DNA of 64,000 nt from Acetobacteraceae bacterium (GCA_027451405.1 DAIDJM010000065.1:1-64000); one strand, 5' to 3'; shown: positions 1 through 10,200, numbered from the stretch's first letter. A program made the numbers and translations. Notes: generated from the letters alone by a model not told the origin.

Positions 1-329
1 AGGAGGCCGAGCGCGTCGCGGGCGAAGGCGCGGGCCCGCGGCAGCTCCTCCCGCCCGAGCGCGCGGGCGTAGACGGGGATGAAGCTCGCGCTCAGGGTCC
101 CCTCGCCGAGGAGGTTCTGGGTGATGTTCGGCAGCCGGAGCGCCGCGCTGAAGGCGTCGGCGACCCAGGAGTTGCCGAAGAAGTGGGCGAAGACGCGCTG
201 CCGGGCGAGGCCCACGAAGCGCGAGAGCAGGATGGCCACGCCCACGACGAAGGCCGAGCGCCCGGTGCGCGCCGGTCTCTCGCGGGCGGGCGGCTTCGGG
301 GGGGCGACCTGCTCGGCGGGGACGGACAC
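1..329 (-). CDS. murJ: MurJ lipid II flippase, N-terminal part (runs off the window)
   Basis: Reading the minus strand from a GTG at 329 gives about 109 residues that match the start of MurJ/MviN, the inner-membrane flippase that moves lipid II outward for peptidoglycan synthesis. Visible family signatures are LLSRFVGLARQRVFAHFFG, then ADAFSAALRLPN and GEGTLSASFIPVYARALG, the conserved first two membrane helices and connecting loop. The rest of the gene lies beyond base 1. It is divergent from the GtrA-like gene at 433. The sequence style (AHFFGNSW, NLLGEGTLSASFIP) recalls MurJ of myxobacteria, Gemmatimonadetes or Acidobacteria more than that of alphaproteobacteria. This supports the view that bases 1 to ~745 do not belong with the rest of the window. 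The family call is firm; the start is less sure. Confidence 0.85.
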   Translation of the reverse strand, partial: MSVPAEQVAPPKPPARERPARTGRSAFVVGVAILLSRFVGLARQRVFAHFFGNSWVADAFSAALRLPNITQNLLGEGTLSASFIPVYARALGREELPRARAFARDALGL

Positions 330-432
330 GGAGCCGCGGTTGTACCGCGCCGCGCAACCTCCTGCCAGATCGAAGACTTTTCGACACGGCGTCCCTTGCC
401 AGACGCTCGACCGCGTGCCAGGATGCGCCGCG

Positions 433-837
433 ATGGAAGCGGTGTTCGAGAGGGTCGGCTGGGAGCCCGTGCGGCTCCGCACCCTCGTCGCGCGCTCCTG
501 GGCGGCCCGCGCCTTCCTTGCCGGCGGTCTCGGCGCCTCGGTCGACCTCGCGCTCGTCGGCACCCTCGTCCACTTCGGCGGCATGCAGCCGATGCTCGCG
601 ACCGCCATCGGCGTGGTGGTGGGCGGCGCGATCAACTTCGGCGCGCAGAAGTACCTCGCCTTCCGCGACCGCGACCGCAACGTCGGCCTGCAGGTGCTCC
701 GCTACGTCTCCGGCTACGGCCTCGCCTTCGTGCTCTTCGAGGCGGTGAATTTCGCCGTCCGGGATCGCCAGCGTGATGCCTTTCAGGATCGGCTTGCTGG
801 GGATCGTGGCGTGGAGGTTGTCGATCTGGAGCATTAA
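433..837 (+). pseudogene. GtrA-like membrane protein, truncated and fused to unrelated sequence
   Basis: The ATG at 433 opens a frame whose first ~104 residues look like the GtrA family (PF04138), small multi-helix membrane proteins linked to polyprenyl-phosphate sugar translocation. Features seen are FLAGGLGASVDLALVGTLV (helix 1), a second helix ending near GAINFGAQKYLAFRDRD, and LRYVSGYGLAFVLFEA (start of helix 3). GtrA proteins usually run 120-150 residues with four helices, so this copy stops inside helix 3. From about base 745 the frame crosses into antisense sufC sequence, and the last ~30 residues (RDRQRDAFQDRLAG and on) are not GtrA. An earlier ATG at 79 in the same frame overlaps murJ and is not credible. 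Confidence 0.7.
745..834 (-). pseudogene. sufC: sufC 5' fragment (Fe-S cluster assembly ATPase), cut after ~30 codons
   Basis: From ATG at 834 the minus strand encodes MLQIDNLHATIPSKPILKGI followed by TLAIPDGEIH, the typical N terminus of SufC, the ABC ATPase of the SufBCD scaffold complex. The match continues to about base 745 (GEIH) and is then replaced by the GtrA-like sequence, before the Walker A motif. SufC normally directly follows sufB, as here, so the fragment is in its expected operon position. Loss of nearly all of sufC, plus the usual downstream sufD, would probably be lethal. A misassembly or a segmental join is therefore likelier than a natural remnant. The fragment is too short for gene prediction but the match is clear. 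Confidence 0.8.
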
Positions 838-859
838 CAAAATCCAAGAAGGGAAGAGT

Positions 860-972
860 CTTCTTTTTCTGAAGAAAAAGAAGCAAAAAGACTTTTGTCT
901 GTTTGGCCCGGGAGGTTGAAAGCGCTCGGGAAAGAGAGGAAAGTTTTTTGGTTCTTTTTTTCAAAAAAGAAC
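860..972. repeat. AT-rich paired-hairpin element, copy 1
   Basis: The left hairpin (860-883) has arms CTTCTTTTTC and GAAAAAGAAG around TGAA, followed by CAAAAAGACTTTTGT. The right hairpin (951-972) has arms GTTCTTTTTT and AAAAAAGAAC around TC and is preceded by AAAGTTTTTTG. The two halves face each other across a ~67 bp spacer. This copy lies between sufB and the start of sufC, inside what is normally a tight operon, so it may attenuate or separate the two genes. Confidence 0.85.
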
Positions 973-979
973 ATCTTCT

Positions 980-2449
<1,470 letters not shown>

Positions 2450-2471
2450 ACTGTCGAATTCCGTTTTCTTG

Positions 2472-2912
2472 TCAGACCGGCTGCAGGACAGGCTGGCTGC
2501 CGCAGGCGCGGCGGGGGCGGGCGGCGGCGAGGTCGGCGAGCGAGACTTGCGCGAGCGCCTCGCGGACGGCGCGGTTGACGGGATCCCAGCCGCCATGGAT
2601 CGGGCAGGCATGCGAGGCGTCGCAATCGCCGCCTTCGACACAGGCGGTGAGCGCGATCGGGCCGTCGATCGCGGCGATCACTTCGGCGACGTCGATCGCG
2701 GCGAGCGGGCGGGCCAGGCGATAGCCGCCGCGCGCGCCGCGCTGCGACAGGACGAGCGCCTGGGCGGCCAGAAGCTTCAGGACCTTGGCGACCGTGGGCT
2801 CGGGGATCGCGGTCGCGGCGGCGATGCCGGGCGCGGTCTGCACCATGTCGCCCCGCGCCAGGCTGACCAGGACCACGACCGCGTAGTCGGTGAGTTTGGA
2901 GAGGCGGAACAT
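2472..2912 (-). CDS. Rrf2-family Fe-S regulator of the SUF operon (IscR-like)
   Basis: This 146-residue winged-helix protein starts [19 protein letters not shown], the Rrf2 signature. The recognition helix region is [12 protein letters not shown], and the wing carries [14 protein letters not shown]. Cys91, Cys97, Cys103 and His106 keep the C-x5-C-x5-C-x2-H spacing that ligates the [2Fe-2S] cluster in IscR. The family (SUF system regulator, IscR/SufR-like) represses or activates Fe-S biogenesis genes according to cluster occupancy. Its place as first gene before sufB agrees with autoregulation of the operon. A 15-bp palindrome just upstream is a candidate operator. The start ATG at 2912 is supported by the conserved N terminus. 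Confidence 0.93.
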   Translation of the reverse strand: MFRLSKLTDYAVVVLVSLARGDMVQTAPGIAAATAIPEPTVAKVLKLLAAQALVLSQRGARGGYRLARPLAAIDVAEVIAAIDGPIALTACVEGGDCDASHACPIHGGWDPVNRAVREALAQVSLADLAAARPRRACGSQPVLQPV

Positions 2913-2933
2913 GCTGCGTGCCGATGCACAAGG

Positions 2934-2948
2934 GGACCGGAGCGGTCC
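2934..2948. promoter_or_regulatory. Inverted repeat upstream of the Rrf2 regulator
   Basis: The sequence GGACCG-GAG-CGGTCC is a perfect 6-3-6 palindrome about 22 bases upstream of the regulator start. A TTGACG hexamer lies further upstream on the minus strand (near 2990), a possible -35 box without a convincing -10. The palindrome could be the operator for the Rrf2 protein, but it does not match a consensus I know, and GC-rich DNA yields such palindromes by chance. Confidence 0.3.
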
Positions 2949-3030
2949 GGATTGACGTGCATGTGCGGCGGCCGGAGGACGGCGTCAAGGGTGCCCCGGG
3001 CGCGGGCCCGAGGCACTTGGCGCTCCGGCG

Positions 3031-3915
3031 TCAGAAATACCCGGCCGTCGCCAGATCCTCGAGCAGGGCCGGGTGGGTCGGCGTCCAGCCGAGGCGGGCG
3101 CGGGTCTGGGCGCTGGAGGCGGCCAGATCGGCGGCGACGAACAGGGCGAGAGCGCCGAAATGCTCGCCGGCCTGCTCGGGGGGCAGGGCGGTCACGGGGA
3201 GGCCGAGATGGCCGCCGATCGCCTCGGCGATGGCGCGGAACGGCACGCCTTCCTCCGCGACCCCGTGAAACGGGCCGCCTTCGGCGCCGGCCTCGATCGC
3301 CAGGCGGAAGAGGCGGGCCGCATCGTCGCGATGCACCGCGGCCCAGCGGTTCGCGCCGTCGCCGATATAGGCGGAGACGCCGCGCGCGCGGGCGATGGCG
3401 ATAAGGCCGGGGATGAAGGCGTGATCGCCCGGTCCGTGCACGGTGGGCGGCAGCCGTACGGTCGTGGCGCGGATGCCGCCTGCCGCGAGGATCGCGGCGG
3501 CGCCTTCGGATTGGCGAGGGAAGTGATCGGGGCCGGGCGGGGTGTCGGTCTCGAGCGCCGGGCGGCCTTGGGCCAGCATCATCAGGCCGTTCGTGACCAG
3601 GAGCGGGCGGTCGGAGCCGTCGAGCCCGCGGCCGAGCGCCTCGATTGCCGCGCGGTCGAGCGCGCAGACGCGGGGGAAGTCGCTGAAATCGTGCTCGAAG
3701 GCGGTGTGGATCACGGCGTCGGCGCGGGCGGCGGCGCGGGTGAGGCCGGCGGTGTCTTCGAGCGTGCCGCGCACCGGCTCGGCGCCGAGCGCGGCGAGCG
3801 TGGCGGCCCCTTTGTCCGAGCGGGTAAGGCCCAGCACCTGATGGCCCGCGCTCAGCAGGTCGCGGGCGACGGCGCTGCCGACGAAGCCGGTGGCGCCGGT
3901 GAGGAATACGCGCAT
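3031..3915 (-). CDS. NAD(P)-dependent extended short-chain dehydrogenase / epimerase-like protein
   Basis: This 294-residue Rossmann protein starts MRVFLTGATGFVGSAVARDL, with the GATGFVG dinucleotide-binding loop at residues 7-13. It belongs to the extended SDR / NAD-dependent epimerase group. The usual YxxxK pair is not clear: the region after TNGLMM reads FPRQSEGAAA, so SEGA replaces the typical Y...K and the protein may be an atypical, possibly non-classical member. The substrate is unknown. ATG at 3915 is the natural start; a longer open frame to 4950 crosses the divergent regulator. It is transcribed away from the MmyB-type regulator at 3994 across 78 bases, a common pairing in which the regulator controls the SDR gene. 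Confidence 0.85.
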   Translation of the reverse strand: MRVFLTGATGFVGSAVARDLLSAGHQVLGLTRSDKGAATLAALGAEPVRGTLEDTAGLTRAAARADAVIHTAFEHDFSDFPRVCALDRAAIEALGRGLDGSDRPLLVTNGLMMLAQGRPALETDTPPGPDHFPRQSEGAAAILAAGGIRATTVRLPPTVHGPGDHAFIPGLIAIARARGVSAYIGDGANRWAAVHRDDAARLFRLAIEAGAEGGPFHGVAEEGVPFRAIAEAIGGHLGLPVTALPPEQAGEHFGALALFVAADLAASSAQTRARLGWTPTHPALLEDLATAGYF

Positions 3916-3993
3916 CCTTGGTCTCCGGTTGTTGACCGGGCGCAGTTGGAGCCACAAACTTCCCTGGTAAAGATAAGAGCTTATACGGGTATA

Positions 3994-4890
3994 ATGACTG
4001 ACAGGCTGAACACTGACAGGCTGAACACTGACAGGCTGACCACTGACAGGCTGACCCTGCGCCCGGCACCGGAAAACGCGTTCGCGACCTATCTGCGGGA
4101 CCGGCGGGCCCGGCTCGATCCGGCGGCGTTCGGGCTCGCCGCCCCGCGGCGGCGGACACCGGGACTGCGGCGCGAGGAGGTGGCGGCGCGGGCCGGGATC
4201 AGTGCGACCTGGTACACCTGGCTCGAGCAGGGGCGGGGCGGCGCGCCCTCGGCCGCGGTGCTGGACCGGCTGGCGCAGGCGCTCATGCTGACGGAATTCG
4301 AGCGGGACCATCTGCATGTGCTGGCACTCGGCCGGGCGCCCGAGCCGGCGCGGCGCGCGCCGGACGAGGGGGTGACGCGCCGGCTGCAGCGGGTGCTCGA
4401 CGCGATCCCGGCGGCGCCGGCGATGGTGCGCACGCCGCTTTGGGATGTGGTGGCCTGGAACCGCGCGGCGGCACGGGTGCTCGGGGATTTCGGCGCGGTA
4501 CCGGACGCAGAGCGGAACGTTCTGAAGCTGATTTTCTGCAACCCCGCCGTGCGCGCGGCGCAGCTCGATTGGCAGTCGGCCGCGCGGCTTGTGGTCGGCG
4601 CGTTCCGTGCCGACGCGGCGCGCGCGCAGGCGTGCGAGGAGGTGCAGGCGTTCGTGGAGGGGCTGTCGCGGGCGAGCGCGGAATTTGCGGCGCTTTGGGC
4701 GGAAAACGAGGTGGGCGGATTCGGCGCGGATATCGTGAAGCGCTGGCGGCTGCCGGGACTGGGCGAGACTGCGTTCGATTATTCCGCCTTCAAGGTGGAC
4801 GGGCGGCCCGACCTGACCATGGTGGTCTTCACGCCGGCAACCGAGAGCGATGCGGCGCGGGTCGGCCGGTGGCTGGCGGAGAGCGCATGA
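3994..4890 (+). CDS. XRE-family transcriptional regulator with MmyB-like ligand-binding domain
   Basis: The 298-residue protein has an N-terminal helix-turn-helix (about residues 57-81, with LRREEVAARAGISATWYTWL) and a C-terminal MmyB-like domain (PF17765 type). The latter carries NRAAARVLGDFG, the NVLKLIFCNPAVR stretch and an acidic GLGETAFDYSAFKVDG tail. Such proteins commonly repress a neighbouring oxidoreductase gene, here the divergent SDR. The first 20 codons after ATG are four 15-bp tandem repeats that translate as TDRLN, TDRLN, TDRLT, TDRLT. A TATAAT at 3990-3995 overlaps the ATG. If it is the -10 box, transcription would begin inside the repeats and translation would need a later start that I cannot identify, so the start is uncertain. 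Confidence 0.85.
   Translation: MTDRLNTDRLNTDRLTTDRLTLRPAPENAFATYLRDRRARLDPAAFGLAAPRRRTPGLRREEVAARAGISATWYTWLEQGRGGAPSAAVLDRLAQALMLTEFERDHLHVLALGRAPEPARRAPDEGVTRRLQRVLDAIPAAPAMVRTPLWDVVAWNRAAARVLGDFGAVPDAERNVLKLIFCNPAVRAAQLDWQSAARLVVGAFRADAARAQACEEVQAFVEGLSRASAEFAALWAENEVGGFGADIVKRWRLPGLGETAFDYSAFKVDGRPDLTMVVFTPATESDAARVGRWLAESA
3997..4056 (+). repeat. Four tandem 15-bp repeats at the start of the MmyB-type regulator
   Basis: Four head-to-tail copies of ACTGACAGGCTGAMC (M is A in copies 1-2 and C in copies 3-4) run directly after the putative ATG, in frame. They sit next to a TATAAT hexamer. They may act as a multi-copy operator, as a variable N-terminal tail, or both. Confidence 0.9.
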
Positions 4891-4923
4891 GCGGGTCTGG
4901 GGGCGGCAATCAGAACAGGGATC

Positions 4924-5041
4924 CTTCTTTTTCTGAAGAAAAAGAAGCAAAAAGACTTTTGTTCGTTTGGGACGAGGCGGTTGAACAGCTTCGTTCCATA
5001 CGGATAAAGTCTTTTTGGTTCTTTTTCTTCAGAAAAAGAAC
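4924..5041. repeat. AT-rich paired-hairpin element, copy 2
   Basis: The left hairpin (4924-4947) has arms CTTCTTTTTC/GAAAAAGAAG. The right hairpin (5018-5041) has arms GTTCTTTTTC/GAAAAAGAAC. Between them are CAAAAAGACTTTTGTTCG, a GC-rich stem (GGGACGA with TCGTTCC) and GATAAAGTCTTTTTG. It follows the stop of the MmyB-type regulator by 34 bases. The opposite end abuts a copy of the accC 3' tail. Together with copy 3 it forms a tandem duplication with a period of 197 bases. Confidence 0.9.
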
Positions 5042-5046
5042 GAAAT

Positions 5047-5080
5047 TTACGCGTTGCGTCTCACGAACCGTTCGAGCCAG
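5047..5080 (-). pseudogene. Duplicated 3' tail of accC
   Basis: On the minus strand this stretch encodes WLERFVRRNA and a stop, closely matching the true accC end [11 protein letters not shown] at 5244-5280. Bases 5060-5080 are identical to 5257-5277, an offset of exactly 197. This is a remnant of a tandem duplication that included the hairpin element and the last codons of accC. It is not a gene. Confidence 0.75.
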
Positions 5081-5120
5081 GCGTGGAGCGGCCTTGGGGT
5101 TGGGAGTAAGAAAAGGGATT

Positions 5121-5238
5121 CTTCTTTTTCTGAAGAAAAAGAAGCAAAAAGACTTTTGTTCGTTTGGGACGAGGCGGTTGAACGGTTTCGTTCCATACGG
5201 ATAAAGTCTTTTTGGTTCTTTTTCTTCAGAAAAAGAAC
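5121..5238. repeat. AT-rich paired-hairpin element, copy 3
   Basis: Nearly identical to copy 2, with its left hairpin at 5121-5144 and right hairpin at 5215-5238. The right hairpin ends 5 bases beyond the accC stop codon. It lies between the converging regulator and accC genes, where a bidirectional terminator would be expected. Confidence 0.9.
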
Positions 5239-5243
5239 GAACC

Positions 5244-6587
<1,344 letters not shown>

Positions 6588-6597
6588 CGGGCGGCGA

Positions 6598-7050
6598 TCA
6601 ATCGATCACCATCAGCACTTCGCCGTATTCGACCGGCACGCCGGTCGCGACCAGGATGCGCGAGAGCGTGCCGCTGCGCGGGGCCTTGATCTGGTTGAAG
6701 GTTTTCATGGCCTCGATGAGCAGCAGCGTCTGGCCGGCGCTGACGGTCTGGCCGGCGGCGACGAACGGAGGGGCGCCCGGTTCGGGCGAGAGATAGACGA
6801 TGCCGACCATCGGGCTTTTGACCGCGCCCGGATGCTGGGCGAGGTCGAGTTCGGTCGGAGCCGGGGGCGCGGCGGCCGCGAGCGGCACCGTCTGAGCGGC
6901 CACCGGCACGGCGGCGGCAACCGGCGCGGGCTGGCGCGCGACGCGGATGCGGCTGTCCTTCTCGGCGATCTCGATTTCGGTCAGGCCGGTCTCGACCAGG
7001 ATTTCGGCGAGCGCGCGGATCGCCTCGGCATCGATCGGGGTGCGGTTCAC
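6598..7050 (-). CDS. accB: Biotin carboxyl carrier protein of acetyl-CoA carboxylase
   Basis: AccB carries the biotin that shuttles CO2 from AccC to the carboxyltransferase. The protein is 150 residues. It has an N-terminal helical region, an Ala/Pro-rich linker (about residues 40-67), and a C-terminal biotinyl domain with EAMKTFN, where Lys116 is the biotinylated residue. The start is GTG at 7050, which overlaps the TGA of aroQ (GTGA), implying translational coupling. The open frame extends far upstream, but only the part after this GTG has AccB similarity. The order aroQ-accB-accC is typical of alphaproteobacteria. Confidence 0.97.
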   Translation of the reverse strand: MNRTPIDAEAIRALAEILVETGLTEIEIAEKDSRIRVARQPAPVAAAVPVAAQTVPLAAAAPPAPTELDLAQHPGAVKSPMVGIVYLSPEPGAPPFVAAGQTVSAGQTLLLIEAMKTFNQIKAPRSGTLSRILVATGVPVEYGEVLMVID

Positions 7051-7499
7051 GGCTCTTCGTCCATCAGCATTTCGGCGAGCGCGGTCAGCGCGAGGCCGTA
7101 GCCGCGGATGCCGAGGCCGCAGATCACGCCGTTCGCGGCGCGCGACACGTAGGAATGGTGCCGGAATTCCTCGCGGGCATGGATGTTGGTCAGGTGCACT
7201 TCGATCACCGGCAGTTCCACGGCGATCAGCGCATCCATCAGGGCGATGGACGTATGGCTGTAGCCGCCCGGGTTGATGATGATGCCCCGCGCCCGCTCGC
7301 GGCATTCCTGGACCCAGGTGATGAGCTCGCCCTCGGCGTTGGTCTGGCGGAAATCGAGCGCGAGGTCGAGCGCCTGCGCGGTCGAGACGCAGAGCGCCTC
7401 GAGATCGTCGAGCGTGGCCTCGCCGTAGAGGGCCGGCTCGCGCAGACCGAGCAGGTTGAGGTTGGGGCCGTTGAGGACCGCGATCAGGGGCGGGGGCAT
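7047..7499 (-). CDS. aroQ: Type II 3-dehydroquinate dehydratase
   Basis: AroQ converts 3-dehydroquinate to 3-dehydroshikimate in the shikimate pathway. The 150-residue protein shows the type II fold signatures [17 protein letters not shown] near the N terminus, the active-site tyrosine in [16 protein letters not shown], and [17 protein letters not shown] with the catalytic histidine. Type II enzymes form dodecamers and are about 145-150 residues, as here. It is the first gene of aroQ-accB-accC and is divergent from the peroxidase gene. The ATG at 7499 is supported by the conserved start. Confidence 0.98.
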   Translation of the reverse strand: MPPPLIAVLNGPNLNLLGLREPALYGEATLDDLEALCVSTAQALDLALDFRQTNAEGELITWVQECRERARGIIINPGGYSHTSIALMDALIAVELPVIEVHLTNIHAREEFRHHSYVSRAANGVICGLGIRGYGLALTALAEMLMDEEP

Positions 7500-7596
7500 G
7501 AAGCGGCGGCGTTAGCATGGGGGCGGGCGCCCTCCAAGCGGCGTGGCTGGAGGCGCAGCCTCCGCCGCCCAAGGCCTGCGCGCCGCGCGGGGCGCG

Positions 7597-8700
7597 ATGG
7601 TCGGCGTGCGGCTGCCATGCTACGCCTGCAGAACGTGCGGTTCCGGGTTCGGGAGAGAGGGATTGCGCTGGCGGCTCGGTTTGGCCGGTATGGCTGCGTT
7701 GGTGCTGGCGGGTGGGGCATTCTGGCTCGCGCCGCGGGGACCCGACCTCGCCGCGCTCAAGGCAGCATACCGGCCCCCGCCGGGCATTCCGTTTCCGCCC
7801 GACAATCCGTTCGATCCGGCCAAGGCCGATCTTGGGCGGGCGCTGTTCTTCGATCCGCGGCTGTCGCGTTCCGGGCGAATGTCCTGCGCCACCTGCCATC
7901 AGCCGCAGCGGAACTGGACCGACGCGCGGCCGGTCGCGGTGGGCGATGCGGGCGCCCCGATGGCGCGGCGGGCGCCGACGCTGGTGGATGCGGCCTTCAT
8001 CGACGCGCTCGGGTGGAACGGGCAGTTCGCCGACATCGAATCGGTGACCTTCACCGCGATCACCGGGCCGCACGTGATGGATCTCGATGCGAGCCAGGCG
8101 CTCGCGCGGATCGCGGCCGATCCGGATTACCGGCGCCGGTTCGCTTCGGTGTTCGCCGATCATGCGGTGTCGGCGGCGAACGTGTCGGCGGCGATCGCGA
8201 CCTTCGAGCGGCTGATCGTGTCGGCGAGCCACTCGCCGTTCGACCGGTGGATCGCGGGTGACGAAGGCGCCATCAGCGTATCCGCGAAGCGCGGGTTCCT
8301 GCTGTTCAACGGGCGGGGGCGGTGCAGCGAGTGCCATTCCGGGTGGAATTTCACGGATGGATCGTTTCACGATATCGGCGTGGCGCGCGGAAACGATCGC
8401 GGGCGCGGGGTCATGTTCCCGAGTTCGGTGAAGCTGCAATATGCGTTCAAGACGCCGACGCTGCGCAACGTGGCGCTGCGGCCGCCCTACATGCATAACG
8501 GGTCGCTCAAGACGCTGGCGGACGTGATCGCGCTCTATGACCGGGGCGGGATCGACCGGCCGAGCCGCGCCGACCCCATTCGGCCGCTGCATCTGAGCGC
8601 GCAGGAGAAGGCGGATCTGATCGCGTTCCTGGAGACGCTGTCGGGGCCGGTGGCGTCGGGAGCGCAGCCGGTGCTGCCGCCGGTGGTGGCGCAGGAATGA
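7597..8700 (+). CDS. Di-haem cytochrome c peroxidase family protein (MauG/CcpA-like)
   Basis: This is a periplasmic or membrane-anchored protein of the bacterial di-haem peroxidase family, which reduces H2O2 with electrons from c-type cytochromes or oxidises other partners. Two c-type haem sites are visible: CATCH at residues 97-101 and CSECH about 150 residues later. The family motif PTLRNVALRPPYMHNGS near the C terminus supplies a distal ligand. A single hydrophobic helix (LGLAGMAALVLAGGAFWLA) precedes the catalytic domain. ATG at 7597 is my choice. An upstream ATG at 7543 would add a low-complexity Ala/Gly stretch, and a TTG at 7660 just before the helix is also possible. Regulation and the electron donor are unknown. 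Confidence 0.88.
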   Translation: MVGVRLPCYACRTCGSGFGREGLRWRLGLAGMAALVLAGGAFWLAPRGPDLAALKAAYRPPPGIPFPPDNPFDPAKADLGRALFFDPRLSRSGRMSCATCHQPQRNWTDARPVAVGDAGAPMARRAPTLVDAAFIDALGWNGQFADIESVTFTAITGPHVMDLDASQALARIAADPDYRRRFASVFADHAVSAANVSAAIATFERLIVSASHSPFDRWIAGDEGAISVSAKRGFLLFNGRGRCSECHSGWNFTDGSFHDIGVARGNDRGRGVMFPSSVKLQYAFKTPTLRNVALRPPYMHNGSLKTLADVIALYDRGGIDRPSRADPIRPLHLSAQEKADLIAFLETLSGPVASGAQPVLPPVVAQE

Positions 8701-8785
8701 GCCGGTTTTGTTGTTTTCCTGAAAGGAGCGGCCGGGAGCCTGACGCGCCGCGTCCCAAGGGGGCTGGCCCGAGCTGGCGCTGCGC

Positions 8786-8799
8786 GTGATTTAGATCAA
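8786..8799. promoter_or_regulatory. FNR/FixK-type binding site upstream of the UspA gene
   Basis: The sequence GTGATTTAGATCAA matches the FNR/FixK consensus TTGAT-N4-ATCAA at nine of ten fixed positions. It lies 54 bases before the UspA start, a plausible distance for an activator site. Universal stress proteins are often induced by oxygen limitation through FNR-type regulators. Confidence 0.6.
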
Positions 8800-8853
8800 G
8801 GCGCCGGGTCGCTATCGTAGGCAGGATGCGTGGGGAAACCGCGGAGCGTTTTC

Positions 8854-9723
8854 ATGATCAAGACGATCCTTGTGCCCATCGAAGGGGCGAGCACCGACCG
8901 GCCGGCGCTGGAGGCGGCGTTGTCGGTGGCGCAGCGGTTCGAGGCGCAGATCACCGCGCTGCATGTGCGGCCGGATGTCGAGGCGGCGGTGGCCTCGATG
9001 ATGGGCAGCGCCAATGCGGCCGGGAACTGGGTCGGGGACATGGCGGTGCAGATGCGCGCCGAGGCAGAGGCGGCAGAGCAGCGGGCGCTGGCGTCGTTTC
9101 ACGCATTCTGCGGCGATTTCGCGGTGCGGGTGGCCGAGAGCGAGCGCGAGGCGGGGCTTTGCATCCGCTGGCTGGCTTGCGTCGGCGCGCTGCCGGCGCG
9201 CCTCGCCGAATTGGGCCGGCTGCACGATCTGACAATCGTGCTGCGCGGACAGGGGGCGCAGACGGGATGGCTCGCCGTGCTCGAAGCGGCGGTGATCGAA
9301 AGCGGCCGGCCGGTGCTGATCGTGCCGCCGGCGGGCGGCCCGGTTCAGGCGGAGACGATCGCGGTCGCGTGGAAGAGCAGCGCCGAGGCGGCGCGGGCGG
9401 TGGCGGCGGCGGTGCCGTTCTTCGGCGTGGCGCGGCGGGTGGCGGTGCTGACCATTGGCGAGAAGGGCGATCTGGAGGCGGCGGACCGGGAAGCGGAGTC
9501 GCTTGCCCGGGCGTTGCGGCACCATCACGGGCAGGTCGAGGCGCGGGCGGTGCGGCCGAACGGGGACGCGGCCGGGGCGCTGTTCGCGGCGGCCGGGGAG
9601 AGCGGGGCCGGGATGCTGGTGATGGGCGGCTACAGCCATAGCCGGTGGCGGGAGCTCGTGCTCGGCGGGTTCACCAAGCGGGCCCTGCGCGAGGCGCCGC
9701 TGCCGGTGCTGGTGTCGCATTGA
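8854..9723 (+). CDS. Universal stress protein family protein with two Usp domains
   Basis: The 289-residue protein begins MIKTILVPIEGASTDRPALE, a classic Usp strand-helix start. A second, weaker Usp domain starts near residue 155 with AETIAVAWKSSAEAARAV and ends with LVMGGYSHSRWRELVLGGFT and PLPVLVSH. The G-2x-G-9x-G(S/T) nucleotide motif is recognisable only in the second domain (MGGYSHSRWRELVLGGFT). Such tandem Usp proteins are cytoplasmic and accumulate under starvation, hypoxia or oxidative stress. An FNR-like box lies upstream. The start is placed at the ATG at 8854; a longer frame from 8830 adds eight residues with no family match. Confidence 0.9.
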   Translation: MIKTILVPIEGASTDRPALEAALSVAQRFEAQITALHVRPDVEAAVASMMGSANAAGNWVGDMAVQMRAEAEAAEQRALASFHAFCGDFAVRVAESEREAGLCIRWLACVGALPARLAELGRLHDLTIVLRGQGAQTGWLAVLEAAVIESGRPVLIVPPAGGPVQAETIAVAWKSSAEAARAVAAAVPFFGVARRVAVLTIGEKGDLEAADREAESLARALRHHHGQVEARAVRPNGDAAGALFAAAGESGAGMLVMGGYSHSRWRELVLGGFTKRALREAPLPVLVSH

Positions 9724-9727
9724 GTTT

Positions 9728-9845
9728 GTTCTTTTTTTGAAAAAAAAGAACCAAAAAAACCCTCTCGCATGAGGACGGTGCCGGTTCAGGCCGCGGTCCT
9801 CCTACGATGAAAGTCTTTTTGCTTCTTTTTCTTCAGAAAAAGAAG
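9728..9845. repeat. AT-rich paired-hairpin element, copy 4
   Basis: The left hairpin (9728-9751) has arms GTTCTTTTTTT/AAAAAAAGAAC. The right hairpin (9822-9845) has arms CTTCTTTTTC/GAAAAAGAAG. Left and right ends are swapped (G...C left, C...G right) relative to copies 2 and 3, with base pairing kept. It starts 4 bases after the UspA stop codon and ends 34 bases before the next gene. Confidence 0.88.
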
Positions 9846-9879
9846 AATCCTTCCTTCTGTCGTCGAAGGAGATCCGCCC

Positions 9880-10200
9880 ATGCGAGCCCGATTTGCTCTC
9901 GTCCTTGCTTTGGTGCTCGGCGGCTGTGGCACGACCGTGGTGCCGGTCGTTGCGGTTCCCAACCCCGCGAAGCCGCTCGATCAGGTGCAGCGGGAGGAGG
10001 CGACGTGCCGGGAGCGTGGGTCGGCCGCGGCGCACGGGCAATGGGCGGCGTTCTTCGCGGCCTATAGCGCGTGCCAGCGGGGCTACGGCAATCAGGTGCA
10101 GCCGGTGCCCTGGGTGTTCGCTTACGGTGTTTATTATGGCCATGTGCTGCCCGGGCCGGAGCCGATGCCGTTCGGGGCGCCGTATTACTCGGTCTATTAG
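9880..10200 (+). CDS. Small predicted lipoprotein, function unknown
   Basis: The 106-residue protein starts MRARFALVLALVLGGCG, a signal peptide with an LGGC lipobox, so Cys16 would be lipidated and the protein anchored to a membrane. The mature part is Pro/Tyr/Gly-rich at its C terminus, with two further cysteines (CRERG and ACQRG) that could pair. A good ribosome binding site (GAAGGAG, 9864-9870) precedes the ATG. I recognise no domain. A MITE-like element inserted exactly at its stop codon; because element and target both supply G after TA, the TAG stop is kept either way. Confidence 0.75.
   Translation: MRARFALVLALVLGGCGTTVVPVVAVPNPAKPLDQVQREEATCRERGSAAAHGQWAAFFAAYSACQRGYGNQVQPVPWVFAYGVYYGHVLPGPEPMPFGAPYYSVY

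Noticed and set aside
860-972. Hairpin element as a simple Rho-independent terminator
   Set aside because: The hairpins are followed by A-rich sequence rather than a clean T-tract, so I keep terminator as one hypothesis and do not assign it.
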